From Hespellia stercorisuis DSM 15480 (GTDB lineage: Bacteria > Bacillota > Clostridia > Lachnospirales > Lachnospiraceae): DNA of 64,000 nt. The notes beneath the pieces were generated by a model, which saw only the letters and a program-made list of their open reading frames with translations, had not been told where the DNA came from and did not search any database. Position 1 is the first letter of the stretch, and each line of letters starts with the position of its first letter. The position numbers were made by a program, and so were the translations under genes. The stretch spans positions 103,717 to 167,716 of the forward strand of contig NZ_FQZY01000005.1 in NCBI RefSeq assembly GCF_900142165.1, in the 5' to 3' direction. Shown one piece after another: positions 17,395-27,206 of this stretch.

Positions 17395-18033
17395 CTACAG
17401 CTTTGAATACCCAAAGCCGTTCACCAGCGCGTCCACTTTTCTTCCAGCCTGGCACAGCACACAGTCATGTGGTTTATATACCTGATAATTCGGAAGATCC
17501 GCCGCGCCGAACACGGTGTTCACCTCAAGACCCGCCACCTTTGATACGTTGCTGAATATGGAGCTGATTCCGCAAACACTTCCTCCGTAATACAGCACCG
17601 CATCGATTGCCTTATTGATCGTAGCTCCCGTCACCAGCATGGCTGTCAGAATCAGCACCTGCTGTCCCTCGATCAGACGTTTTTTGTCATCACGGAACAT
17701 AATCTGGCCCAGCTGATTGAACTCCGGTGTCACAATGGAAATGTTCATCCCATCGTTGATGTAGCCGTGGTGCATATCCGACAGTTCTGCGGCCATAAAT
17801 GCAGCAATCACATTGGTATCCCCCAGACACACAATGGTACTCACCGGCGTGTTCAGGTACTTCACCGCCAGCACCTTTGCGGTCTCTCTTGCATTGTTAT
17901 GACGACACTTCACAGTAGACATGTCAATGTATGTATTCACATGTGCATTTGTGGTAACAAAATGTCCTGCCGCATACTTGATACGTGCTTTTGGATTTTT
18001 CTCTGATCGTAATATCTGTAATTTTTCTTCCAT
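17395..18033 (-). CDS. Phosphoribosyltransferase-like protein with altered PRPP motif
   Basis: A 212-residue protein with the overall layout of an orotate-type phosphoribosyltransferase: N-terminal hood, central Rossmann-like sheet, and a motif QQVLILTAMLVTGATINKA (about 125-143) where the PRPP loop is expected. In active enzymes two acidic residues precede the loop; here they are Thr-Ala. The C-terminal KPHDCVLCQAGRKVDALVNGFG has a Cys-x2-Cys. The gene stands alone, with an extended -10 promoter TGCTATAAT (18088-18080) and its stop 20 nt from repeat B2. It may bind a nucleotide without the usual chemistry; a function is not assigned. Confidence 0.75.
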   Translation of the reverse strand: MEEKLQILRSEKNPKARIKYAAGHFVTTNAHVNTYIDMSTVKCRHNNARETAKVLAVKYLNTPVSTIVCLGDTNVIAAFMAAELSDMHHGYINDGMNISIVTPEFNQLGQIMFRDDKKRLIEGQQVLILTAMLVTGATINKAIDAVLYYGGSVCGISSIFSNVSKVAGLEVNTVFGAADLPNYQVYKPHDCVLCQAGRKVDALVNGFGYSKL

Positions 18034-18165
18034 ATGAACTGCTCCTTTCGTATTGGTTATCCGGTTTTGTATATTTTTAATTATAGCACATTACTACATT
18101 AAAATAACAGCCGTAAAATCTGCTATTTTGAAGATTTTGAACATCTGTGTTACTATTCACACGCA

Positions 18166-18188
18166 AGCTTGACACCTGCTGTCAAGCT
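18166..18188. repeat. Isolated 9-bp inverted repeat
   Basis: AGCTTGACA-CCTGC-TGTCAAGCT lies in the 275-bp gap between ilvC and the phosphoribosyltransferase-like gene. It is upstream of the latter's predicted -10 and downstream of the ilvC terminator. It could be an operator or a relic; there is no T-tract. Confidence 0.5.
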
Positions 18189-18246
18189 ATGCGCCAATCA
18201 AGTAAATGTTTCCATCATAAAAAGTTCGAAGGAATTTCCTGTGACA

Positions 18247-18280
18247 GAAAAAGCAGCCCCGCAAAAAATTGCGGGACTGC
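18247..18280 (-). terminator. Intrinsic terminator of ilvC
   Basis: On the minus strand GCAGTCCCGCAA and TTGCGGGGCTGC pair over 12 bp (one U-G), with a T-rich loop, and run into TTTTT. It lies about 30 nt after the ilvC stop. Confidence 0.9.
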
Positions 18281-18308
18281 CTGACATTCAATATAAACTG
18301 TAATTGGA

Positions 18309-19385
<1,077 letters not shown>

Positions 19386-19413
19386 TTAAAGGCACCCGCC
19401 TCTAGCTTCGGTT

Positions 19414-19914
19414 CTACTCGATGATCGTCACATCTTTGATTCCGCGGGCAAGTCCCGTAATTCCGGTCCTCGCAAGCTCCAAGATCTCATATCCATCCAA
19501 CAGGTTCAGGAATGCTTCCAGCTTGGACTGATTCCCTGTGAGTTCAATCATCAGTGATTCCTTCTCCACATCAACCACCTTCGCTCTGAAAATATCTGCC
19601 ACAGAGACAATCTCGGCTCTCTGTGTCGCGTTTGCACGAATCTTGACCATGATCAACTCACGGTACACGGCGTCATCATCCTTAAGAAGCTTGATCTCGA
19701 CCACATCCTCCAGTTTACGTACCTGTTTTTCAATCTGTGAGAGAATCAGTTCATCTCCGCTGGAGACCACTGTAATTCTCGTAAACCTTGGATCCGCTGT
19801 TTTCCCCGCCGTAATACTGTCAATGCTGTATCCGCGTCTGCTGAATAATCCGGCAATCCTGCTCAATACACCTGGATTGTTGTCCACAATTAAAGAATAT
19901 ACTTGTCTTCTCAT
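19414..19914 (-). CDS. ilvN: Acetolactate synthase regulatory subunit
   Basis: This small subunit (166 residues) gives valine feedback control to the acetolactate synthase catalytic subunit. It begins MRRQVYSLIVDNNPGVLSRIAGLFSRRGYSIDSI, a textbook ACT domain, and has the second ALS_ss_C domain with MIELTGNQSKLEAFLNLL. The ATG at 19914 is chosen over a GTG at 19926 because the conserved ACT strand starts right after it; the Shine-Dalgarno signal is weak for both. The catalytic ilvB gene is not adjacent, unusual for this pair. It is followed by ilvC. Confidence 0.94.
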   Translation of the reverse strand: MRRQVYSLIVDNNPGVLSRIAGLFSRRGYSIDSITAGKTADPRFTRITVVSSGDELILSQIEKQVRKLEDVVEIKLLKDDDAVYRELIMVKIRANATQRAEIVSVADIFRAKVVDVEKESLMIELTGNQSKLEAFLNLLDGYEILELARTGITGLARGIKDVTIIE

Positions 19915-19960
19915 ATTATTTCTCACTTTCTTTCAAAAACAGAGTGCGTTCTGTTTTTAT

Positions 19961-19989
19961 ATAATAGCAACTAACCGTCTCTTTGTCAA
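19961..19989 (-). promoter_or_regulatory. Strong predicted promoter of ilvN-ilvC
   Basis: TTGACA (19989-19984), 17-nt spacer, TATTAT (19966-19961) with extended TGC. A perfect inverted repeat AAAAACAGA/TCTGTTTTT (19935-19958) straddles the predicted start site and could be an operator or an initial-transcript hairpin. No T-box leader is visible; the leader is too short. Confidence 0.82.
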
Positions 19990-20039
19990 GCCGCTTTTAT
20001 GAATTACATTACATTTCATCATTTTAAGATTAAATTTGA

Positions 20040-20954
20040 TCAATCAAGCCATTTTTTTATCTTAAAATACCAGATTTCAATTAAAATTGTTGCAATACTG
20101 ACAGCAATAATAATCCAATAGCCATACGGTGACTGCAATTCCGGCATATTGATAAAATTCATTCCATACCACCCCGCAATCAGCGTAAGCGGCATAAACA
20201 CAGTAGTCACAACCGTCAGAAACTGCATGATTTTGTTCTGGCGGATATCGATCTGAGACTGGTACATCTCACGCAGCTGGATGGAGTATTCCTTCAACAT
20301 CTGCACGTTCTCGCACAGCCTGCCCACTCTGTTCAGGAAAAAACTAAACAGTCTCTCATCCGCCTCACTCAGCAGACAGTTGTTCTGTTGGTCAAATGTG
20401 TCGCTCAAATCCAGCAATTGGCGATAATAAGATTCCATCACCAGGAGTTCCCTGCGTACATTTTGGATTTCTTCATTGAAATTGGGGAGTCCGTTCTTCA
20501 TCAGTTCGTCCTCCATTCCCGCCAGTCTCTTTTCATAGTCCTGAAGAAAGATCACATCATCCTTGATAAGATATTCCATAAATTCAAACATCAGATGGCC
20601 GATAAATGTTTTTTCGAGTATCTGGGCATCCGCAAGCTCCTTGATTATGTGATCCACTGTATTTCCATCATCCACAAATACAAGAATACCTTTTTTCATG
20701 GAAAATCCGAAAGACCGCTCCCCGTGGATCAGATCTGCCTTATCCGGTATCACAAAGGTTCCGACTATACTGTCCCCGAACACATCCGCCTTGCAGTACT
20801 GCGCATTCTCAACGCTTTTAAGGAGCAGACGTTTATTCATACTGTCCGGGCATTTTTTGTACTCCGCCGACGTGATGGTCTCCACGATCACATCCTGTGG
20901 ATCCGGTTTGCTGTCATAAAGTGGTGTTATTTTTCCGTCCAAACGATATTTCAT
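20040..20954 (-). CDS. CorA family divalent cation transporter
   Basis: A 304-residue membrane protein of the CorA family, pentameric channels for Mg or related divalent ions. The large N-terminal cytoplasmic domain is followed by the long stalk helix and two C-terminal spans; the first ends with the signature YGMNF (about 263-267), the second is IIIAVSIATILIEIWYF. ATG 20954 is chosen because GAGGGG lies 9 nt upstream; a GTG at 20963 overlaps the stop of the upstream ABC-F gene. The two genes are therefore coupled, though no functional link is known. The ion is not predictable from sequence. Confidence 0.92.
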   Translation of the reverse strand: MKYRLDGKITPLYDSKPDPQDVIVETITSAEYKKCPDSMNKRLLLKSVENAQYCKADVFGDSIVGTFVIPDKADLIHGERSFGFSMKKGILVFVDDGNTVDHIIKELADAQILEKTFIGHLMFEFMEYLIKDDVIFLQDYEKRLAGMEDELMKNGLPNFNEEIQNVRRELLVMESYYRQLLDLSDTFDQQNNCLLSEADERLFSFFLNRVGRLCENVQMLKEYSIQLREMYQSQIDIRQNKIMQFLTVVTTVFMPLTLIAGWYGMNFINMPELQSPYGYWIIIAVSIATILIEIWYFKIKKWLD

Positions 20955-20959
20955 CTCTC

Positions 20960-22852
20960 TCACCCCTCGCTTTTCTCTGCCATGATCTGATCGTGCAGAT
21001 CATTCAGATAAACCCAGCGCTCCATTTTCTCTTCCAGCTGCTGCTCCGCCTCCGCTTTTTCTTCCATGATTTCGTTCAGCTTTCCGTACACGCTCGCGTT
21101 TTTGGCCGCATCTGCATCCAGCTGTTCAATCTTTTCTTCCAGGGTAGCGATCTCCTCGTCGATTCCCTCGAACTCCCGCTGCTCTTTGTAGCTGAACTTC
21201 AGTTTTCTGGCATGACCTCTTCCGGTGTCCGCAGACTTTTGATCTGTAAGTTGAGCGTCCGAAGAGTCCGCATTCACAGCTTTGGAATCCGTACAACCTC
21301 CGGATTTTCCTCCGGCTGCTGCACCGGAGGAGCCAGATGCCGCTCCGCTTGTCCCCGTACCTGGTTCCTCCGGTCTTGCCAGCAGATAGTCGGAATAGTT
21401 TCCCTCATACTGCTTCACCTCCCCCGCTCCTTCAAAAGAGAAAATACGCCGTACAATGCGATCCAGAAAATACCGGTCATGGGATACGGTGATCACAATG
21501 CCGTCAAAACTGTCCAGATAATCCTCCAGAATCGTCAGCGTCTGGATATCCAGATCATTGGTCGGCTCATCCAGAATCAGTACGTTTGGCGAGCTCATAA
21601 GGATTCGCAGCAAGTACAGCCTTCGCTTCTCCCCGCCGGAGAGTTTCCCGATTGGTGACCACTGTGCCGATCCCTCAAACAAAAATTTCTCCAGCATCTG
21701 GGATGCCGTAATCAGCCCATCCGTCGTCCGGATATACTCTCCCACCTCTTTCACATAATCAATGACGCGCATGGAATCGTCCAGTGCCTCATTCTCCTGG
21801 GAAAAGTAACCAACCCGGATTGTCTCCCCCGTCTCCACGGTGCCTTCATCCGGTGCCAGTTCTCCCGTAATAATCTTCAGGAGTGTGCTCTTACCGCATC
21901 CGTTCTCTCCGATGATCCCGATCCGGTCATTTTTCAGAAATATATAGGAATAATCCTGAATCAGCCGTTTGTCACCGTAGGCCTTGGAAATGTGTTCCAG
22001 TTCGATGGTCTTCTTCCCCATTCTGGAGGACACCGAGTTCATCGTCACCGTGCCGTCCTGCACCGGTGCCGCAGTATTCTGTAGCGCCTCAATCCGATCG
22101 ATGTGTGCCTTCTGCTTTGTAGAGCGCGCTCTCGCCCCTCTGTGAAGCCATTCCAGCTCTGTGCGGAGAATGTTCTGCCGCTTTTTCTCGCCGGCAATCT
22201 CGATGTTTTGACGCTCCGCCTTCAGTGTCACATATTCCGAATAATTCCCCGGATAATTGTAGATCTTCGCCTTGTCCACCTCTACAATCCGCGTTGCCAC
22301 ACGATCCAGGAAATACCTGTCATGAGTCACCATGAGGATGGCACCCTTAAATGCGGTCAGATACTCCTCCAGCCAGGAAGATGTCTGCTCGTCCAGGTGG
22401 TTGGTCGGCTCGTCCAGCACCAGAATCTCCACCGGAGCCAGCAGCGTGTTCGCCAGCGCCACCCTCTTTTTCTGCCCACCGGAAAGGTGTTCAACCTTTT
22501 CAGAGTAATCTGGAAGTTCCAGACGCTGAATCATGATTTTTGCCTCGCTCTCGATGGACCATTCATTGATCTCACTGACATTGTCATGCAGCACAGCATC
22601 CAGAATTGTCATATCCTTCTCAAATACCGGGGTCTGCTGAAGATAGCGCAGCTTTACATTGCTGCCCTTGCTGATCTTTCCGTCATCCTCTTCCTCCAGA
22701 CCTGCCGCAATTTTCAGCAGCGTGGATTTCCCGGTTCCATTGATTCCGATGACTCCAATTTTTTCATGTTCGTTTATACTAAAATCTACACGGTCAAGAA
22801 GAATCTTGTCCGTGTAGGCCTTGGTAATCTGTTCCATTGTTAATAAATTCAT
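20960..22852 (-). CDS. ABC-F family ATP-binding protein
   Basis: A 630-residue soluble protein with two ABC cassettes and no membrane part, the ABC-F class that acts on ribosomes. Cassette 1 shows GINGTGKSTLL and LSGGQKKRVALA with LVLDEPTNHLD; cassette 2 shows GENGCGKSTLL, LSGGEKRRLYL and LILDEPTNDLD. The linker between them is charged. A Gly/Ser/Ala-rich spacer and a C-terminal coiled coil (about 570-625) resemble Uup-type members. ATG 22852 begins the conserved MNLLTMEQITKAY; the open frame upstream lacks family similarity. It is most like housekeeping Uup/YdiF-type proteins, but resistance roles exist in the family. Confidence 0.9.
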   Translation of the reverse strand: MNLLTMEQITKAYTDKILLDRVDFSINEHEKIGVIGINGTGKSTLLKIAAGLEEEDDGKISKGSNVKLRYLQQTPVFEKDMTILDAVLHDNVSEINEWSIESEAKIMIQRLELPDYSEKVEHLSGGQKKRVALANTLLAPVEILVLDEPTNHLDEQTSSWLEEYLTAFKGAILMVTHDRYFLDRVATRIVEVDKAKIYNYPGNYSEYVTLKAERQNIEIAGEKKRQNILRTELEWLHRGARARSTKQKAHIDRIEALQNTAAPVQDGTVTMNSVSSRMGKKTIELEHISKAYGDKRLIQDYSYIFLKNDRIGIIGENGCGKSTLLKIITGELAPDEGTVETGETIRVGYFSQENEALDDSMRVIDYVKEVGEYIRTTDGLITASQMLEKFLFEGSAQWSPIGKLSGGEKRRLYLLRILMSSPNVLILDEPTNDLDIQTLTILEDYLDSFDGIVITVSHDRYFLDRIVRRIFSFEGAGEVKQYEGNYSDYLLARPEEPGTGTSGAASGSSGAAAGGKSGGCTDSKAVNADSSDAQLTDQKSADTGRGHARKLKFSYKEQREFEGIDEEIATLEEKIEQLDADAAKNASVYGKLNEIMEEKAEAEQQLEEKMERWVYLNDLHDQIMAEKSEG

Positions 22853-22977
22853 AGTCAGTCTTACTCTTTCTTGTAGTGCTTGTTCATAGTGCTTCCGTAG
22901 AGGAAGTGTCGGTGCAGATGTTTTCAACGCAGGAATTTCGTAAACGAAGTGCTTTGTTCTCTGCTCCATATTCGGAC

Positions 22978-23008
22978 ACAGCAGATGCAGGATTCCTGCA
23001 TCTGCTGT
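22978..23008. repeat. Long perfect hairpin between galE and the ABC-F gene
   Basis: Two 15-nt arms (ACAGCAGATGCAGGA and its complement) flank a single central base. The hairpin lies 25 nt after the galE stop. There is no T-tract on the minus strand, so it is not a classical terminator, although a processing or 3'-end stabilising role is possible. Confidence 0.75.
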
Positions 23009-23032
23009 CCAGTAAAGTGCTCCTTCTGTGTA

Positions 23033-24049
23033 CTAGCCGCGGTATCCGTCCGGATTCTTTGACTGCCAGTTCCAGGAATCCCTGCACATCTCCTCGATTC
23101 CTCTCTCTGCAGCCCATCCCAGTTCATTCTTTGCCTTTGTCGCATCGGAATAGCAGGTAGCAATATCACCGGCACGGCGGGGTTTGATCTCATACGGAAT
23201 CTCTTTTCCGCATGCCTTCTCATAAGCCTTCACCACATCAAGCACACTGTAGCCCACTCCGGTTCCAAGATTGTAAATGTTAACCCCGGTTGTCTCTTTC
23301 ATCTTCTCGATTGCCTTCACATGTCCAACCGCCAAATCGACCACATGAATGTAATCTCTGACTCCGGTTCCATCCGGTGTATTGTAATCATTGCCAAACA
23401 CACCGAGACACTTTAATTTACCGACTGCAACCTGTGCGATATAAGGCACCAGATTGTTCGGGATTCCCTTCGGATCCTCCCCGATCAGACCGGATTCATG
23501 TGCTCCGATCGGATTAAAGTAACGGAGAAGCATAATATTCCACTCCGGATCGCTGACGCTCAGATCAGTCAGTATCTGTTCCAGCATTCCCTTGGTCTGT
23601 CCGTATGGATTGGTGATGACCCCCTTCGGGCAGTTCTCTGTAATCGGAATCTCCGCCGGATCTCCGTAAACCGTTGCAGAAGAACTGAATACAATGTTTT
23701 TGCATCCATGTTTTCTCATGACATCACAGAGAATCAGCGTACCTGTGATATTGTTATGGTAGTATTCCCATGGCTTCTCCACAGACTCTCCCACTGCTTT
23801 GAGGCCCGCAAAGTTAATGACCGCATCGATATCCTCTTTCGCAAACACTTCCTCCAGATCCTCACGGTTGAGGCAGTCTCCTTTATAGAACTTTGCTCTT
23901 TTCCCCGTAATTTCTTCCACACGGTCCAAAGCAACCTCACTTGAATTATAGAGATTGTCAAATACAATGACCTCATATCCTCGGTTCAGCAATTCCACGC
24001 AGGTATGACTTCCAATATATCCTGCTCCTCCAGCAACTAAAATAGCCAT
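23033..24049 (-). CDS. galE: UDP-glucose/UDP-N-acetylglucosamine 4-epimerase
   Basis: GalE interconverts UDP-glucose and UDP-galactose, and in many gut bacteria also the N-acetyl forms. The 338-residue protein has the NAD-binding [15 protein letters not shown], the catalytic SSSATVYG and NPYGQTKGM (Tyr-x3-Lys) and the [12 protein letters not shown]-terminal segment. ATG 24049 has AAAGGAG about 9 nt upstream. It ends the GNB/LNB locus and lies 68 nt after the nucleotidyltransferase gene. In the known GNB/LNB (Lnp) pathway this step is LnpD. Substrate range cannot be told here; the context suggests N-acetylhexosamine forms may be used. Confidence 0.95.
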   Translation of the reverse strand: MAILVAGGAGYIGSHTCVELLNRGYEVIVFDNLYNSSEVALDRVEEITGKRAKFYKGDCLNREDLEEVFAKEDIDAVINFAGLKAVGESVEKPWEYYHNNITGTLILCDVMRKHGCKNIVFSSSATVYGDPAEIPITENCPKGVITNPYGQTKGMLEQILTDLSVSDPEWNIMLLRYFNPIGAHESGLIGEDPKGIPNNLVPYIAQVAVGKLKCLGVFGNDYNTPDGTGVRDYIHVVDLAVGHVKAIEKMKETTGVNIYNLGTGVGYSVLDVVKAYEKACGKEIPYEIKPRRAGDIATCYSDATKAKNELGWAAERGIEEMCRDSWNWQSKNPDGYRG

Positions 24050-24117
24050 TTCTTTTTCTCCTTTTTCTATACGAATGTATTCATCTGTTCTCAATCCGCT
24101 GTCCTGTCAGACACAGG

Positions 24118-25041
24118 TTAATCCCACAGTTTCTCCGGGTATAATCCCTTCGTTTTCAATTGTCTGATTGCCTCAACGACAACCGCCTTATCCTCTTTGT
24201 AAGTCACGCCATACCACTTGTCAGAAGATTTCAGAACCTCCACGGTTGCCTTATTCTCCTGAAGAAGTTCCCCGACTACCGTCGGAAGAAAATATTCACA
24301 TTTCAGAGGATTTTTCTTCAGGTTTTCCTCCAAAAACAGCGGGAAGCGTTCTTTTAGCTCCTTCAAAATACTCTTTGAAAAGCCAAACATATTCATGGAA
24401 ACCGTGGATTCCGGCGAAATTTCTGTCCATGTTGCACCGTTGTCCTCCGTAAAGCGGGCTCCGTCGCCGCATTTTTCAATATGCGTTCTCTCACATATAT
24501 TGACCAGATAGCCCTTCTCATCCATCTCGCAGACACCTCTTGCCACATGCCCGTTCTCGGTCAGCGTGTTCTTCAGAATATATCCCACCATGGTGTAGCG
24601 GTATTTTTCATCGTCCTCATGGTCTGCCAGATAATCGTAGATCACCTGCAATGCATGCTGTCCATAGTAATCGTCGGCGTTAATGACTGCAAATGGCCCG
24701 TCGATTGCATCGATACAACTGAGAATGGCATGACCTGTTCCAAAAGGTTTTACTCTTCCCTCCGGGACCTCAAAGCCCTCCGGAATATTGTGAAGATCCT
24801 GGAATACATAAGAAACCTCCATCTGTTCACTCATGCGGTTTCCGATGCACTCTCTGAAATCCGCTTCATTTTCTTTTTTAATAATAAAAATCACTTTTTC
24901 AAACCCTGCTTTTTTTGCATCGTAAATGGAAAAGTCCATAATAATATGTCCCTGCTCATCCACCGGGTCTATTTGTTTCAATCCGCCGTAACGACTCCCC
25001 ATTCCGGCTGCCATAATCACAAGTACTGGTTTTTTCATCAT
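24118..25041 (-). CDS. Sugar-phosphate nucleotidyltransferase (GNB/LNB locus)
   Basis: A 307-residue protein of the NTP_transferase family. The N-terminal nucleotide loop VLVIMAAGMGSRYGGLKQ (about 5-22) and the metal Asp pair in FAVINADDYYG (about 117-127) are clear. It lies between the DUF5107 gene and galE, where the classical pathway has a GalT-like hexose-1-phosphate uridylyltransferase. A role in making UDP-N-acetylhexosamine from the sugar 1-phosphate produced by the NahK-like kinase is therefore likely (inference). GGAGGT precedes two consecutive ATGs (25041 and 25038); either could be used. Confidence 0.82.
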   Translation of the reverse strand: MMKKPVLVIMAAGMGSRYGGLKQIDPVDEQGHIIMDFSIYDAKKAGFEKVIFIIKKENEADFRECIGNRMSEQMEVSYVFQDLHNIPEGFEVPEGRVKPFGTGHAILSCIDAIDGPFAVINADDYYGQHALQVIYDYLADHEDDEKYRYTMVGYILKNTLTENGHVARGVCEMDEKGYLVNICERTHIEKCGDGARFTEDNGATWTEISPESTVSMNMFGFSKSILKELKERFPLFLEENLKKNPLKCEYFLPTVVGELLQENKATVEVLKSSDKWYGVTYKEDKAVVVEAIRQLKTKGLYPEKLWD

Positions 25042-25058
25042 TGTTACCTCCAATTCAC

Positions 25059-27011
25059 CTATTGTTTTATTTGTGTATTAAATTGATAGTTGTAAGGTGC
25101 TCTGACCTTTTCATGATATACCTTTTCATGTAGTTCTGTCCACAGTTTTTCTAAAGAATCCTCCCCTTCCTTCAAATCATCCAGCACAAAATCGCCTCCT
25201 CCCAGCAATTGATACGCCTTCTCACTCTCCCCAATCTGGTTTAACGCCAGTGCCTGATCAAGCTGTAGTCTTGCCTCCCCGGCCAGATTTTTCGGCCTTT
25301 GTGCATAATCCTCAAGCAGTGCCTCATATCCCTTTGCATGCAGCAGAATCTTGTATGCATCCCGGATATACGACAAATCCTCCCCGCACATAGCAAGCCC
25401 TCTCCTGATATATTTTATCGATTTTTTTTGATTTTTTTTCTGTGCCTCTATGATTGAAAGCGCATGGTACGCCCATGGGTTTTTCCGGATATCCAGTGAT
25501 TTTTCCAGCCACTCCTGCGCCGGCTCATACTGCCCGCGGCAAAGATAGATCACTCCCAGCTGATAACAGCTGTACCAGTTTTTATTTTTCTTCTTTTTGC
25601 AGAATTTCTGAAGTGCCTCAAAAATCGTGTCTTCATTTGTGTAGTCCCGCGGTCTGCAATCCGGTTCCGGTTCCGGGAATCTGTTTTTCTGCAGCAGCTG
25701 TACCCACTCCTCCTGCTCCGTCTGTGTCTCACCAAAGTCCAGATGTTCCTCCAGCGGTTTTTCTCCCCGCTTCTGTCTGCACAGGTTTTCAAGTGCACCC
25801 GCGCCATTTCCGGTCTGCACAAGCCTTGCGCTCCGTTTTGCCATCCGTCTGGTCCGGCAGAGCACGGTATCCGGCTTTCTCTGGTCTGCTTCCGTCTCCA
25901 CCCGGTACTGCACCACATCCCTCAGTTTTTCATAAGACTGGCTTACTGCGCTCTCCTCGATCCGGATTGGTCCGTACTGCTCCAGCCACTCCCAGGCGGT
26001 ATGCGGTGCCATGGGAATACAGCCGTACTGCGTCTTACCCAGTCCGCCCTGTACCTCCACATAGGGACCTGCCTTGTCTGTGAGCCATTCCTGCCAGTGA
26101 GCCGAAGCCTCATTATTGCCCCAGGAAAACAGCTTTCTGCTCTGCAGCCTCTCTGTTGACAGATGCAGAAGTCCGTACCCCTTCCGGTTCACATTGGCCA
26201 GAAATTTAGGCTCACCGGCCGGTATGTTGAAGAAATAATCCGTCTGGAGAGGTATCTCCTCATACCGGGAAATGTCGACTCCGTCGACGATTGGAATCCC
26301 TGTCTTATGAACGCCGGATGCATCATTTGTGTATGCCTCTGCCGCCGGAACAACAATCCTCCCCCCCGGGTACTGAGGCACCGCCGTGTTGCTCCACCAG
26401 TACATGGGAATCACCTCACTGTTCGGATTCACGATCCGCATCCGACAGTTCAAAAACGTATCCTCAGCGCCAAGCCAGAAGTCCATCTGATAAGTCACCC
26501 TCCGGATCCGCTCGTATTCATACATGCGAAGCACCGGATTATGTTCGTCGTCCTCAAGCTGTGCCACGAAAACCGGTTCCATCGTGAACGGGGAATGGCC
26601 GATGATGCTGATATTCCATTCTGTTCCGCCGCTGAACCAGGCATTTCTCGTCGCGAGATTGCTGGGACGGATCACGTCGTTCGTATACAGGAGGTTTTCT
26701 CCTGTCACTTTGTCAATTAATTTCCACAGCCTTCCCCCATACTCTATCAGGAACTCTGCCCTCAGAAAATCATTTTCCAGAATCGCGATCCGAACCTTTT
26801 TCCGACGGCATTCCCTATGATAGCAATGATAGGCCCTGTATGGAAAAGCCGTCGCAACCCTCCCGTAGTTTTCATAAATTTCATCGTTCTCGTCCAGGGA
26901 ACACGAAAGATTTCCTTCCCCTTCGAGAACTCTGGAAATATCGGGTACCGATGACGGTTCTCCCTTCTCACTGACCGGAATTTCCATAAACTCAAAACGT
27001 AATTCTGACAT
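25059..27011 (-). CDS. DUF5107 and TPR-repeat protein
   Basis: A 650-residue cytoplasmic protein (no signal peptide). Residues about 40-370 match the DUF5107 type: a beta-sandwich, mutarotase-like region with FLIEYGGRLWKLIDKVTGENLLYTND, NAWFSGGTEWNIS and PMYWWSNTAVPQYPGGRI. The C-terminal third is rich in TPR-like helices (CYQLGVIYLCRGQYEPAQEWLEKSLDIRKNPWAYHALS). Start ATG 27011 has AGGAGG 7 nt upstream. It is the first gene of the DUF5107-nucleotidyltransferase-galE unit, divergent from the AraC gene. A role in carbohydrate handling is likely from location; its reaction is unknown to me. Confidence 0.8.
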   Translation of the reverse strand: MSELRFEFMEIPVSEKGEPSSVPDISRVLEGEGNLSCSLDENDEIYENYGRVATAFPYRAYHCYHRECRRKKVRIAILENDFLRAEFLIEYGGRLWKLIDKVTGENLLYTNDVIRPSNLATRNAWFSGGTEWNISIIGHSPFTMEPVFVAQLEDDEHNPVLRMYEYERIRRVTYQMDFWLGAEDTFLNCRMRIVNPNSEVIPMYWWSNTAVPQYPGGRIVVPAAEAYTNDASGVHKTGIPIVDGVDISRYEEIPLQTDYFFNIPAGEPKFLANVNRKGYGLLHLSTERLQSRKLFSWGNNEASAHWQEWLTDKAGPYVEVQGGLGKTQYGCIPMAPHTAWEWLEQYGPIRIEESAVSQSYEKLRDVVQYRVETEADQRKPDTVLCRTRRMAKRSARLVQTGNGAGALENLCRQKRGEKPLEEHLDFGETQTEQEEWVQLLQKNRFPEPEPDCRPRDYTNEDTIFEALQKFCKKKKNKNWYSCYQLGVIYLCRGQYEPAQEWLEKSLDIRKNPWAYHALSIIEAQKKNQKKSIKYIRRGLAMCGEDLSYIRDAYKILLHAKGYEALLEDYAQRPKNLAGEARLQLDQALALNQIGESEKAYQLLGGGDFVLDDLKEGEDSLEKLWTELHEKVYHEKVRAPYNYQFNTQIKQ

Positions 27012-27141
27012 TGCTGCACCTCCTTGTACGTTATCTTTACATGTTTGTTTTTCTATCCGTTCTTCCTATCATTCTAGTACATCCACTCCCAAAATGCTTT
27101 ATACTATATTTTGTCAAACTTGCACTATTATTTTCTTTTTC

Positions 27142-27170
27142 TTGCAAAAATCTACTGTATGTTTTATGAT
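27142..27170 (+). promoter_or_regulatory. Predicted promoter of the AraC regulator
   Basis: TTGCAA (27142-27147), 17-nt spacer, TATGAT (27165-27170), about 36 nt upstream of the start codon. Confidence 0.65.
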
Positions 27171-27206
27171 AACCATATGTATTCCCATACAAAGGAGAAG
27201 ACCACC

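Noticed and set aside
19915..20039. T-box leader before ilvN
   Set aside because: The leader from the predicted start to the ATG is about 40 nt, too short, and no T-box sequence is seen.
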